Assembly (NCBI GenBank): GCA_025765615.1
Contig: JAIVFJ010000083.1
Coordinates: 186,001 to 250,000, forward strand
Origin: Zopfochytrium polystomum
Taxonomy: Eukaryota > Chytridiomycota > Chytridiomycetes > Chytridiales > Chytridiaceae
Reading direction: 5' to 3'
DNA length: 64,000 bases
Position numbers and translations under genes: made by a program. Position 1 is the stretch's first letter. Every line of letters starts with the position of its first letter. The notes beneath the pieces were generated by a model. It was not told the origin of the DNA and did not search any database. It saw only the letters and a list, made by a program, of their open reading frames with translations. This document shows positions 23,221-33,800 of this stretch, one piece after another.

Positions 23221-24606
23221 TCATCTCCCCCTTTTAGGCCTCTTCTGCAACTTGGTGGGGTACCTGGTCTTGAACTCGAGCAGAAGGTCTTGGCAGTGAG
23301 TGAGGTTTGACTCAGGCTCCCAGGTGTTGTCAGCATCTGAGTAACCTTTCCACTTAACAAGGAACTTGAGTGTCCTTCCAAACCACTTGGCATCCAAGAT
23401 TTGTTCAACCTCAAATTCCTCTTCACCTTCTACCTCAACTGGAGGAGGAGGAGGAACAACTCTGCCTGGAATGAAATTGGCCACAAACTTCTCTAAAAGG
23501 CTGACATGGAAAACTGGGTGGATCTTCATGGATGCAGGGAGATCCAGCTTGAAGGTGACTGGATTGATTTGCTCCAAGATCTTGAAAGGACCCAACTTGA
23601 GGTTGTCTAGCTTGGGACTTGGTCTTTTGGTCTGCAAGTTCTTCCTCAGAAGCCAAACTTGCTGACCCACAGCAAGGTCATGGTCCATTCTGTGAGTGTT
23701 GGCAAATCTTGAGGCATCTTCTTGGGCTTGCTTCAGGGTGGAGTCCAGGAAGGAGTTGATGATCTTGAGCTTATGTAAGTGTGAAGCAGCAGCAGGAGCT
23801 TGGACATTGGATAGGGTCTCTTGTCCCAGAAGATCTCCTCTTGGATTGAAGCCATAGGTTGCAAAGAAAGGAGATAGCTGGGTGCTTGAGTGGAGAGAAT
23901 TGTTGAGAGCAAATTCTGCCAGTGGAAGGAGGGTGGGCCAATCATCCTGTTGATAGCTGACATAGCACCTCAAATACTGCTCCAGAGTCTGGTTTGTTCT
24001 TTCTGTTTGTCCATCAGTCTGAGGGTGATAAGCAGTTGACAGTTGAGACTTGATTCCAAGGGCTGCTGTGAGTGCTTTCCAAAATTGAGATCTGAACTGT
24101 GGTCCTCTGTCACTGACGATTGACTGAGGCAGCCCATGGAGCCTGAATATGTGCTGCAAAAACAGGTCTGCTGTTCCTTGTGCATCTATATTCTCAGTGC
24201 AGGGGATGAAATGGGCCAACTTTGTCCTTCTGCAGATGACAACAAGGATAGAGTCAAATCCATGGGATGGGGGCAGTTTCACAATGAAGTCCATGGATAT
24301 TGATGACCAAGGGCTGATGGCAATTGGGAGGAGTTCCAGAAGTCCATAGGGCTTGTGTCTGCTGGATTTGTTTCTTTGACAGGTTTCACAGCTGCTGACA
24401 TAGTTCTTGATGTACTTCCTCATGCCTGGCCAGTAGAAGTCTCTGGAAACAAGCTCATATGTCTTGTGCTCTCCTGGGTGTCCAGCTGTTGCTGCATCAT
24501 GCCTTGTCTTGAGTATCTCAAGTTTTTCCTCCTCTTGGCTGATTTGAATCTTGTGGGGCTTGGGGTCCTTGGAAATAGCATGGGCCCACACACTGTCAGG
24601 AAGCAA
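23221..24606 (-). CDS. Retrotransposon 1 integrase with C-terminal chromodomain
   Basis: 461 codons. The zinc-binding HHCC region is at the N-terminus (HDAATAGHPGEHKTY and SCETCQRNKSS). The catalytic core follows: MDFIVKLP carries the first Asp, VSDRGPQF the second, and the Glu lies in the TDGQTERTNQTLEQYL segment. A chromodomain (ILDAKWFGRTLKFLVKWKGY, then NTWEPESNL) occupies the last ~60 residues; in chromoviruses it directs integration to marked chromatin. The stop codon abuts the LTR. This frame is not the same as that of the RT segment: a five-G run near 24650 appears to be one base short, and copy 2 has the same fault. Confidence 0.93.
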   Translation of the reverse strand: MLPDSVWAHAISKDPKPHKIQISQEEEKLEILKTRHDAATAGHPGEHKTYELVSRDFYWPGMRKYIKNYVSSCETCQRNKSSRHKPYGLLELLPIAISPWSSISMDFIVKLPPSHGFDSILVVICRRTKLAHFIPCTENIDAQGTADLFLQHIFRLHGLPQSIVSDRGPQFRSQFWKALTAALGIKSQLSTAYHPQTDGQTERTNQTLEQYLRCYVSYQQDDWPTLLPLAEFALNNSLHSSTQLSPFFATYGFNPRGDLLGQETLSNVQAPAAASHLHKLKIINSFLDSTLKQAQEDASRFANTHRMDHDLAVGQQVWLLRKNLQTKRPSPKLDNLKLGPFKILEQINPVTFKLDLPASMKIHPVFHVSLLEKFVANFIPGRVVPPPPPVEVEGEEEFEVEQILDAKWFGRTLKFLVKWKGYSDADNTWEPESNLTHCQDLLLEFKTRYPTKLQKRPKRGR

Positions 24607-26675
24607 TGAAAGGTGTGTCTTGGATGGTGGGGTGAACCATCTCCCCCTTCAGGTGCAAGGTCTGTTCTTCTTGACAGGGCATCAGCCACAGTGTTAAGGT
24701 GGCCAGGAGAATAGCACAGCTTAAAGTCATACTCAGAGAGCAGTTCAGCCCACCTGGCATGCCTCTGCTTGAGCAACCTCCTTGCCCTGAAGAAGGTGAG
24801 GTTCTTGTGATCAGAATAGACAGAGATGCCTTTAGAACCAGCCAAGTAGTGTCTCCAGAATTTGAATGCTTCCACAATTGCAAGCAACTCCTTGTCATGG
24901 ACTGTGTAGTTACACTCAGCACTGTTCAGCTTCCTGGAGTAATATGCCACTGGATGCAGAGGAGCAGAGGGGTCCTGAGAGCTTGGCTGGGACAGAACAG
25001 CGCCAAGGGCATAGTCTGAGGCATCAGTTTCCAAGGTGAAGGGAAGCAAGGGATCCACATGCTTAAGGAGTGGTGCACTTGTGGTTGCTGTCTTAAGAGC
25101 TAGCCAGGCTTGCTCTGCTGCTGGGGTCCATTCAAACTTGGTGGTCTTCTTGGTGAGATCAGTGAGAGGCTTGGCTATGGCAGAATAGTTGGCAATGAAG
25201 GTTCTGTAGAAGTTGCAAAATCCAAGGAAGCTTTGAACATCCTTGATGGAATTTGGAGCCTTCCATTCAAGAATAGTTTGGATCTTGTCTGGTGCCATGG
25301 AGATCCCTTTGTCAGACACAATGAACCCCAAAAACTCAATGGAGGTCTTGTGGAATTCACACTTCTCCAGCTTTGCATAGAGGTGATGCTGTCTGAGTCT
25401 CTCCAAGACAGTCTTGACATGTCCCATATGGCTTGCAGTGTCAGATGAAAATACCAGGATATCATCCAGGTAGACAATGACAAAAAGGTCCAGAATATCC
25501 CTGAAGATGTCATTCATCATGCCTTGGAAAATAGCTGGAGCATTGGTAAGTCCAAAGGGCATAACCAAGTACTCAAAGTGACCATATTTGCATCTGAAGG
25601 CAGTCTTCCATTGATCCTGGGGCTTAATTCTGACCAAATTGTAGGCACCTCTGAGGTCAATCTTGGAAAATATCCTTGCATGGCTCAGTTTGTCCAGTAA
25701 TTCAGAGATGAGAGGCAGTGGATAGCGGTTCTTGACTGTCATCTCATTGAGATCTCTGTAGTCCACACAGGGTCTCAGTCCCCCATCCTTCTTCTTGACA
25801 AAAAAGATGGGAGCTCCAGCTGGTGACTTGGAAGGTTGGATGAATCCCTTGTTCAGCATTTCTTCAATGTATTCTTGGAGGGCCTTGGCTTCTGGTGGAG
25901 AGAGGTGGTACAGTGGCTTGAAAGGTGGGCTGCAAGTTTCATCCTTGAGTGGGATTTCACAGTCATAAGGCCTCTGAGCTGGTAGCAGGTCTGCCTTGGT
26001 CTTGGAAAACACATCAGCATAAGGGAGATATTCTTTTGGTAGCTTGGATGCCAGCAAAAGGTCTGATGGGTCCAGGTTGTCGTGCTCCTCAGCAGTGGGG
26101 CTTGAATTCTTGACTGGGAACTGTGATTCTTGAATCTTTGACTGAGAGTTCTGTTCTTGGCAAAGACTGTGAGCTGTGGAACTTGAATCTTGAATGTGGA
26201 CTGTGAACTGTGGTACTTGAATCTTTGACTGTGGGTTCTGTGAACAAGAGTCATGGCCATGACTGTGAGCTCTATGAGCTCTACTTGAATCTTGACTGTG
26301 AACTGTGAACTGTGGAACTGGAGTCTTGGCTGGCTGTGAATCTTGAATCAAGGGCTTGAGAGCATGAGACTTGGGGGCTTGACTTGAGTTTTGGGTGACT
26401 GTTCCAATTGGTGGAGGTTGGACTTGACCAGTGACCCAATCAATGGCAGGGTTCTGGGCTTGCAGCCATGGTAATCCCAGGATGACAGAGAATGTGGGTG
26501 AGCCAAGATCCAATACTTCCAGATTGACCATGGATGGTGGAAAGTCTTGGATGTGGAGGTTTAGCTTGGTTTCATGGCTGATTTCCTTGAACAGAGCATG
26601 ATTGGCAAAGTGGACCTTGAGGTGTGGATTTCTTGATGGTGGGAATGGCACAAGACTTGGCAAGGGTGGCATCAA
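24420..26675 (-). CDS. Retrotransposon 1 protease C-terminal part, reverse transcriptase and RNase H
   Basis: 751 codons from the first Met. It opens with the end of the aspartic protease (VILGLPWLQAQNPAIDW), then a Gln/Ser-rich linker with repeated SQ(D)SS motifs. The reverse transcriptase has FFVKKKDGGLRPCVDYRDLN, the catalytic YLDDILVFS and LGFCNFYRTFI. RNase H has TLETDASDYALGAVL and ALSRRTDLAPEGG. The protease active-site segment TKALIDSG lies just upstream (about 26695-26720) in another frame, is followed at once by TGA, and a further +1 change is needed to enter this frame. Gag and this frame are in register with each other; only the short protease stretch is out. Confidence 0.93.
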   Translation of the reverse strand: MMPPLPSLVPFPPSRNPHLKVHFANHALFKEISHETKLNLHIQDFPPSMVNLEVLDLGSPTFSVILGLPWLQAQNPAIDWVTGQVQPPPIGTVTQNSSQAPKSHALKPLIQDSQPAKTPVPQFTVHSQDSSRAHRAHSHGHDSCSQNPQSKIQVPQFTVHIQDSSSTAHSLCQEQNSQSKIQESQFPVKNSSPTAEEHDNLDPSDLLLASKLPKEYLPYADVFSKTKADLLPAQRPYDCEIPLKDETCSPPFKPLYHLSPPEAKALQEYIEEMLNKGFIQPSKSPAGAPIFFVKKKDGGLRPCVDYRDLNEMTVKNRYPLPLISELLDKLSHARIFSKIDLRGAYNLVRIKPQDQWKTAFRCKYGHFEYLVMPFGLTNAPAIFQGMMNDIFRDILDLFVIVYLDDILVFSSDTASHMGHVKTVLERLRQHHLYAKLEKCEFHKTSIEFLGFIVSDKGISMAPDKIQTILEWKAPNSIKDVQSFLGFCNFYRTFIANYSAIAKPLTDLTKKTTKFEWTPAAEQAWLALKTATTSAPLLKHVDPLLPFTLETDASDYALGAVLSQPSSQDPSAPLHPVAYYSRKLNSAECNYTVHDKELLAIVEAFKFWRHYLAGSKGISVYSDHKNLTFFRARRLLKQRHARWAELLSEYDFKLCYSPGHLNTVADALSRRTDLAPEGGDGSPHHPRHTFHCFLTVCGPMLFPRTPSPTRFKSAKRRKNLRYSRQGMMQQQLDTQESTRHMSLFPETSTGQA

Positions 26676-26852
26676 TGATTTTGCAGGATCATCCAGAGTC
26701 TATAAGGGCCTTGGTTGTGATGGTTGACTTGGGTGAGAGTTGAATCTTGACATCCATGGTGAGTTGGTGGGGGTTGGAATCTGAGGTGTTTGTGGTGCTG
26801 GTGGTGGTGATGAAACAGGGGCAGCTTGGAGGAGGGTCCAGGGAATTGCCCC

Positions 26853-27776
26853 TCAGTGAGCCTGGACCTGGGAGTTTGGGTGCTTCTTCCTTGGGCAGTC
26901 CTTGACAGCATGCTCCTTGGAGCCACAGTAAAAACACAGTCCCTGCTGGGCCCTCCTTGTTTTCTCCTCTTGGCTCAGAGGACCCTTAGGAAGTGTCTCA
27001 ACTGCATCCACTTGCATGGGTTCAGGAACTGTAAGAGCTTGAGGAACTGGGGTAGGTCTTGATGTAGTTCCTACTTGTCTTTGCTTCAGCCTCTTGGAGT
27101 AGAGTCTGTTGTCAATCTTGATGGCAAGGAGAATGTACTCTTCCAAGGTCTCAGGGATGTGCAGAGACTGGGAGAGCATGTCTTGGATAGACTCATGGTG
27201 ACCATCATGGTACAGCTCCATCAGAGCTGCATCATTGTATCCAGAGTCTCTGGCTAGTTGCTTGAATTGGTTGGTGTAGGCCACACAAGATTGCTTTCCT
27301 TGCTTGATATGCTTGAGCTTGGATCTTGCTGTCCAAGATGCGTAGGGGTCACCAAAGGTAGCTTCCAGCCCCTCCCAGAGCTCTTGCAGGGTGGTGGGTG
27401 TGCTTGGGAGAGATCTGTACCATGATTGAGCTTGACCAGACAGGAGGGTGCTTGTGAAAAGAACCTTGACTTGCTCACTGGGAAATCTTGAAGGTTGGAG
27501 AAGGATGACATTCTCCACAGTGGCCATGAAGTTCCTAAGGTCTTTGGCCAGCCCAGTGAACTTGTCAGGGCTGGGAACCTTGGGCTCTCTTGCTTGGTTG
27601 GCTTGAGGCAGGGGAAGAGCTTGATGTTCTTGTTGGTGAAGTTGTTGTTGAAGCTGGTGCTGCTGGTGAAGGACTTGTTCTTGAAGTTGGTGTGTCTGTC
27701 TTGAGAGGGCTTGTAATTGGTCCATCAAGGCTTGGAAGGCAGTTGCATCAGGGAAGGTGTTGTTTGGGTCAGACAT
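26853..27776 (-). CDS. Retrotransposon 1 Gag
   Basis: 307 codons, starting 41 bp inside the 5' LTR boundary. A Gln-rich N-terminus (QVLHQQHQLQQQLHQQ) precedes the retrotransposon Gag capsid fold region (AQSWYRSL, LWEGLEATFGDPY, FKQLARDSGY). A CCHC zinc knuckle is at the end (CFYCGSKEHAVKDC). It packages element RNA into particles. The protein is intact, unlike the pol region. Confidence 0.93.
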   Translation of the reverse strand: MSDPNNTFPDATAFQALMDQLQALSRQTHQLQEQVLHQQHQLQQQLHQQEHQALPLPQANQAREPKVPSPDKFTGLAKDLRNFMATVENVILLQPSRFPSEQVKVLFTSTLLSGQAQSWYRSLPSTPTTLQELWEGLEATFGDPYASWTARSKLKHIKQGKQSCVAYTNQFKQLARDSGYNDAALMELYHDGHHESIQDMLSQSLHIPETLEEYILLAIKIDNRLYSKRLKQRQVGTTSRPTPVPQALTVPEPMQVDAVETLPKGPLSQEEKTRRAQQGLCFYCGSKEHAVKDCPRKKHPNSQVQAH

Positions 27777-27816
27777 GATGGCAGAGAGTAGTGGGAGAGG
27801 GTGAAGTGAATTATGA

Positions 27817-28169
27817 TGTCAGGAACAGGGCAGGACAGGACAAGGCAGACAAGGAACTGAGAGGAGTGATGATTGTATTGGAAACAATAATTCACTTGAG
27901 GGATGGGACAGGTCCCCCATCCCCCTTTTATACCTTTTGAGAGTGTTCCTTGTCAAGACTCCAAGAAAGTTCCAGAAAGAGCAATTAGTAATACAATGAT
28001 ACCAATGATACCAATGACAACAAGACAAGTCAGGAAAGCAAAGAAGGTTCCAGAAGGTTCCACAAGGTTCCATGAAGGAATGTTCTAGAAGGTTCCAGAA
28101 GGTTCCAGAAGGTTCCATGAAGGAATGTTCTAGAAGGTTCCAGAGGTTTCCAGAGGGTGATTCATAACA
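27817..28169 (-). repeat. 5' LTR (promoter) of retrotransposon 1
   Basis: 353 bp, matching 22868-23220 base for base as far as I can read. It carries the same heat-shock-element array and TATA box, and here it drives the element's transcription toward lower coordinates. Confidence 0.93.
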
Positions 28170-28333
28170 GTTTGGCTTGCCAATTTTCTCTCTCTGTTTT
28201 TGGGCCATTTCTCTTTTTCCTTTTTTCTTCAGTCCTTTGGCACCAATACAGAGCCCCTTCAAATCCATCTGGACCGCAATGGCAAGGGTAGTTGTTGGGG
28301 GAGCTGACTGGTCAGCAGCAACAGGCACAAGAC

Positions 28334-28646
28334 TGTCAGGAACATTGCAGGACAGGACAAGGCAGGCAAGGAACTGAGAGGAGTGATGATTGTATTGGAA
28401 ACAATAATTCACTTGAGGGATGGGACAGGTCCCCCCATCCCCCTTTTATACCTTTTGAGAGTCTTCCTTGTCAAGACTCAAAGAAAATTCCAGAAAGAGC
28501 AAGTAGTAATACAATGATACCAATGATACCAATGACAACAACAAGACAAGTCAGGAAAGCAAAGTAGGTTCCAAGAAGGTTCCACAAGGTTCCATGAAGG
28601 AATGTTCTAAAAGGTTCCAGAGGTTTCCAGAGGGTGATTCATAACA
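28334..28646 (-). mobile_element. Solo LTR of the same chromovirus family
   Basis: 313 bp, from TGTCAGGAAC to ATTCATAACA, with substitutions and a shorter heat-shock array than the full elements. No internal sequence is attached. The flanks (AAGAC and GAAAT) do not form a target duplication, so it is old or rearranged. Confidence 0.88.
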
Positions 28647-28929
28647 GAAATGGTCCAGGATATAAGATCTGTGTTGCACACAATGCTTGTTGCAAGCTGA
28701 TTGATGGACAAAAAATTCGGAATAGCAGGTTGGCACTGTTGAAGAGCAACTGTGCACCAAATTTCAGGCCAAGGATCAAAGGTTTGGTGGTGCTGTCCCT
28801 TGGGGAGTGTTGGAGAACGAAATGGAGGGAACTTGGAGCAATCTGGTGTGCAGCTGGTGTGACTTGTCACACAGGAAAGCACAAAATGGTGGTTGGAGGT
28901 AGTGGTAGTCTAATTTTTGGACCCTTGTT
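28647..28929. other. No gene seen
   Basis: Moderately GC-rich DNA after the solo LTR. A short frame is open through it but resembles nothing I know. Confidence 0.4.
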
Positions 28930-29392
28930 ATCGAAATCGCTTGTAGTTAACTATACGCATAAGAAAATTAAGTGGTTTAGTGTTGAAGAAGAGGGTGAAA
29001 TAGAAAAAGGATTACTGGTACTACTATTGGTAAAGAATAAATATTTGTGCGACAAAAAGTTAATATAAGTGTGAAGTGTAAATGCAATACAAAATGTTCA
29101 ATAAAATCAAGTCTAATGACTATATGTTATTGATTATGTTAGCCTGCGTAGCATGGGGGATTGGATAGAAAGAAATATTGAAGAAATAAATAAGAAGATA
29201 TGGATAAATGGACGAAGAATTTTTATTAGAAAGTGTGAAAAATACCGCAAAAACAGTCATAGAATACGAAAGAAAGGAAAAAATATGGTGGTATTATGAC
29301 GACAGTGATGCATTTTGGAAAATAGATATAAATAAAGAAATTATTACTTCAAGACTTTTTGCAGGATTGAAACACAAATACTTAAATGGTAC
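28930..29392 (+). pseudogene. AT-rich fragment resembling a viral D5-type primase-helicase N-terminal region
   Basis: Composition changes sharply at both ends. The best part (29208-29390) encodes KIWWYYDDSDAFWKID and then KEIITSRLFAGLKHKYLNG, like the Trp/Tyr-rich segment ahead of the ATPase in D5-type proteins of large DNA viruses. Upstream, other frames hold WIERNIEEINKKIW-like coding, separated by stops and a frame change. It is broken and partial; the family call is tentative. Confidence 0.4.
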
Positions 29393-30873
29393 GGCTATTC
29401 CTCCCCCAGAATTGCTGCTTCCCCCCTCCACCAGCCACAATATCTTGTACCTTGTCAAAAGGCGGCACCGTAGCTGAAGCGCCGAGTTCTCTGTAGCCCG
29501 CAGGCAGACACTTCTCCTCCTCGGCGCAACCATCTCCACCGGCCGCATCGCTGCTTTTAGCGACGCAGTGCGGGCGTCAATTATTCTGATACAAGCATCG
29601 TCGCCAGCCTTTCTTACGTCTTCAAGCAGGTGAAATCGTCCTTTATTGCGGCAGCCCTCCGCGATGGAACTCGCAAAAGGTTGGCGACCGTTCTCATCAA
29701 TCAGCGAGAATTCCACAACAAGTCATATAACGTCTCACTTCGATTCTACAAGAAGTTAAACTTGGATTGTCGCAGTATTTGGCGACAGGGTCTGTCGATT
29801 GTGGCCTGTTTCGTGGCAAATCCCACTCTTCCTCCCCGTTGACTTATTTCGACAACCTGAAAATAGCTGGGGTCTCCGCGTGTGGAGCTGGAGGGTGCGA
29901 TTCTCGATTTTCTGGGCGCCTCGTTTTATGAATTTTTTTTTTTCGTGACGCATCGACAAAGCAAGTCGACAAGTAGGAATACCTCCCAGTTGAGGGCGCG
30001 CAGATTGTTCGCAACGCCCTTGGTGTTCTGAAGGGATGACTTGTCAAATGGATCTTGAAAGAAAAAACAATCGAACCAACGAAGCTTGATCCGTGTAAGA
30101 ACCGGTCTCTCGACCTTCCAAACGACACCCGCTTCCATACGGTGGACCTCTCAATCAATCGCTTAGATCTTTCCAAAGCAGATCTCTGTGACGATCTCCA
30201 TCGCCTCTCTCTGGTCTCCCTTGTCTCTTTGTTCGTTCGATCGCTCGATTATTCCAACATCCCAGTGGTGGAGTCATCACAATCCCTCTCGATCTCTCTC
30301 TCGATCTCCCTCTCGATCTCCCTCTCACACCTCAGATCGATCCTCAAACGCTCTCTTACATCGCTTTGGCGGTGGATCTCTCAATCGATCGCTTCGACAA
30401 ATCCCTTTGACCATTTCCTCTCGCTCGATCCCGCAGCCTCTCTTGTTCTTTCGATTACTCCAACTGAAACCCAGTGTTTGAATCGCAAACCTCAATCTCT
30501 CCCATCCCACGCTTCCTAATGAGCACATTGAGCCGATCGATCAATCCCTGTGACACCCTCCTTCGTTGATAGTCTTTCCCTATTGCATCGATCGATATTT
30601 ACCATTCTCCCCACTAACGCCTAACTTTGATGGAATTTAGATTTGTCGCTTGTTCTGGTAACCTTTAGCACTTGTGAGAACGACCACCCTACGTAGATTC
30701 CTCCGATCGATCCCCCCTCATACCAAATACTACTTCGCTTGACGAGCGGTGATTGCTTTGATTTAGTTACACCATTCCCCCTTCCCCAATCTGCTCCAAA
30801 GCTCTTTTCTACATATTTTGCTGCCTAATCTAACACTCGTCTCTTACTTCCAGACTCTGGCACTGATCAACAA
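29393..30873. other. Gene-less stretch and probable promoter of the NLR gene
   Basis: 29393-29850 is GC-richer with short open frames on both strands that I cannot assign. 30180-30480 is full of TCTCTCGATC repeats and CGATCGAT palindromes. The last 300 bp before the NLR start is AT-rich without an obvious TATA box. Confidence 0.4.
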
Positions 30874-33800
30874 ATGGCCACCCAAGTGACTGCAATCTTT
30901 GAGTATGGTGGAAAGGGCATGAGGATATCTGTTTCAGCAACCGTTGGGCTGGATGATTTGCTTCAGCTTGTGGCAACCCATTGGAAGATACCTGTTCCAA
31001 TCGTGTTGGAGTATGTGGACAGGGCAACTGGTCAGATAATGGTACTTGATGTAGATGACGACCTGTCCAGCCTGCTTTCACAGAATTTCGAGTGGAAAGT
31101 GAGGTCCTTTGCCTTTTCTCATTTCCGATCCCCCTTCTCACAATGTTCAAGGTTTATGCTGCTGAAGCCCCTCCCACTGCAGTTAGTGGAACCAGCAATA
31201 GTTATGATACAAAGCTTGTTGGCAAGAAAGGTCAGAAGCTGTGATTCAGTAATGCGCTCCAAAGCTTACACATTGACTTTCCATTCATTTCCTCAGAAAA
31301 TTGGATTGAACTTATTCCAGACAATTGGGAGTGCAAAACTAAAGTTCGAAAACACCCATTCTTTATCAGGTTTGTGTCTCCTTCTACATCCCCTGCTCTA
31401 ATATCTTTCAGTTACCAACCAGCTACAGAGACTGTAGTTGCTAGAAATCTATTTGATAAGATGAAGACAACCCTTCTGGAAGTATACCCAGCGTCTGTAC
31501 TTCCTGCTGAGTCCAGACTGGATGGAAGACATGCTTTCTGGGATGCAGAATGTCTTTCCTTTGGCCAGGACTGGGGAATCAACTTCATGTCTGGCCTGTT
31601 TCACTCTAAAGTCATTGTTTTGTTGTGTTCTGATGCAAGTATGAAGAGGATGCTTGAGGCTGACAAAAAGCCAGACAGCTGCTTGTTGGAGGTGGGCTCT
31701 GCTCTAGCTTGATCTATTCTGATACAACTTTAGTGGGAGCTTGCACTTCAGATGAGCAAGGAGAGAGGCCATGATATTCTGCCTGTACTTCTTTCAAGCA
31801 AAGTGATGGCCACTGTTGATGGAAAGAAGGAAATGTTGTGGAAAGAGTTCAGCACCTTTGATCACTCGATGTTTCCTGCCAAGCCTCATGCCCACCCTCT
31901 AAGCCCTGGCCGCCAGACAGTGGCTGAAACGGTGGAGATGGTGATGAAGCTGAATGGGCCAAAAGCAAATCCTGAGAGAGATGTTATGATGTGAGTGCAC
32001 ACACCTTTTTTCTTTTCTTTGCCCTCACCTTACCTTCGCATTAAAGGATTGTGACTGAAGCCAGAAATGTATATAGTCGCCGTAAGGCTGAATTGAAGAC
32101 CCCTAGTCCAAGCCACGATATTTCACTTTCCAGATCTAGTTTGGCTGAATTGGAGAAATGGTTGTCTCCCCTGTCTGAAATCATGGATCTTGAGAGGGAA
32201 GCTCTCCTGAAGAATGTACTTCCCGGATCCAGGCAGTGGCTGCTTGAGACAGTGTTCAAGTTTTTGTCTCCAGATGATCCCTCGGTTGCTAACACCAACA
32301 GGGTGATGTGGTTGAAGGGTGTGGCTGGAGTGGGCAAATCTGTGATGGCTGCCATGGTCTCCAGGGAGCTGCAGGCGCAGGGCATGCTTGGTGGCTTATT
32401 CTTCTGCAAGCATGATGACGAGCGTCACAGCAGTGCTCGAAACCTGGTCTTGACTCTTGTGTTTGGTCTTGCAAAGTTCAGTCTTAAGTTTGGAATGAAT
32501 CTCCTTCAAGTCAAGCAAGACAATCCAGATATTTTGTCCAAATCAGTGTTTGAGATGATCAAGGTGCTGCTTGTCCAGCCATTGAAGAAAGTTGTTGATG
32601 CCAAGGAGCTGGATATACCTGTGGTCCTGGTTGTTGATGCCCTTGATGAATGCAGTGTTATTGGACAGAGGAAGGAGATTCTTTTGGTGTTTCAGGAACT
32701 GGACAGGCTGCTTCCTGATAATGTGAAGATGCTGGTGACTGGACGGCCTGAAGTGGATATTGTGAAAGCCTTTGCGCTGACTCCGTTTGAAATTGAACCA
32801 ACTGCTGATGAAAACACTGAGGATCAAATTGAGTTCACAAGAAATTTCCTCAGATCCTTGAATGCTGAGCAATCTGTTGTTGATGAGGGCTCTGAGATTC
32901 TGGTGTCAAAGTCTGCTGGAATGTTTGTCTGGCTTGTGACTGCTTGCACTTATTTGCGAAAATTAAAAACTGAAGAAATCACTCTTGAGCAAATTAAAAA
33001 CCTTCCCGATGGTGACAGGATGGATGGAAGTGTTGACTTGATGTATGACAGAATATTCAATGACATCCTTCAGTCTATCAAGGAGAGCCATTTTGAAACT
33101 CTTCTTCATGCTGTGTTGTCGATCATTGTTCTTGCCTATGAACCTCTGACTGCTGCAGCAATCGTATCTCTGCTGGACAAGGAGGAACCTGAAAATGTGA
33201 TAAGGTGCATCCGAATGCTTGATTCGATCCTTGTGCTTGATGGTTCCACAAAGAAGATCAAAATCTTCCACAAGTCTGCCAAGGACTATCTGACAACTCC
33301 AGAAAGATGCAAGCTGTCCCTTCAGATTGACCTGGAAAGTAGCCACTCTGAATTTGCAAGGCTGTGCATCAGTGCAATGGACAAGAATCTGAAATTTAAT
33401 GTGTGTGACCTGCCATTCTCAGATTTTCACTCCGAGATTCCCGATTTTGATGAGAAAGTGCAGAAAGGAATGCCTGAGCACGTCAGATATGCAGTGAAGC
33501 ACTTCTGGGAACACTGCTTTGACTCAGGAGCCAATATGCTACGCAAACACAGCTCAAATATTGAAAAGAATGTCCAAGAAGATGGTGATGGTGATGATAA
33601 TAAAAGGTGGTTTGATGCTGAGGAAGACACTCAGGACAGCAGTCTGCTTCAGCCAGGAAGTATGAAACTTTCTCCACAAAAATTTGAAGAGGCCACTGAA
33701 GATTTGCGAGGAGATGCAATTGAGAAGCCTGTGTCAACCACTCCATCCTATTTACTTGATCAGACTCTTTTTGCTCAATTGCAAAAATTTCTTGTGCAAC

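Larger units (their letters stand above)
22868..28169 (-). mobile_element. Ty3/gypsy chromovirus, full-length copy 1
   Basis: A 5302-bp element bounded by two apparently identical 353-bp LTRs (22868-23220 and 27817-28169) that begin TGTCAGGAAC and end ATTCATAACA as read on +. The 5-bp target duplication GTTTG is present on both sides. The coding strand is minus, in order gag, protease, reverse transcriptase, RNase H, integrase, chromodomain. Internal frames are broken in three places (see pol entries). It inserted into repeat X. Confidence 0.95.
22494..28320. repeat. Dispersed repeat X, copy A, split by retrotransposon 1
   Basis: The two parts, 22494-22867 and 28170 to about 28320, match the reverse complement of 43642-43375 and 41833 to about 41575. 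Removing retrotransposon 1 and one copy of its 5-bp target duplication restores collinearity with copy B. It has no clear coding capacity and its class is unknown. Confidence 0.75.

Noticed and set aside
26690..26860. Programmed frameshifting as the explanation for the gag-pro-pol frames
   Set aside because: A TGA directly behind the protease DSG and a third lesion before integrase are also needed; I saw no clear slippery site with a structure. Kept only as an alternative.
29294..29716. Minus-strand 140-codon frame with mixed composition
   Set aside because: It runs across the junction between AT-rich viral-like and GC-rich DNA, so it cannot be one old gene; no motif recognised.
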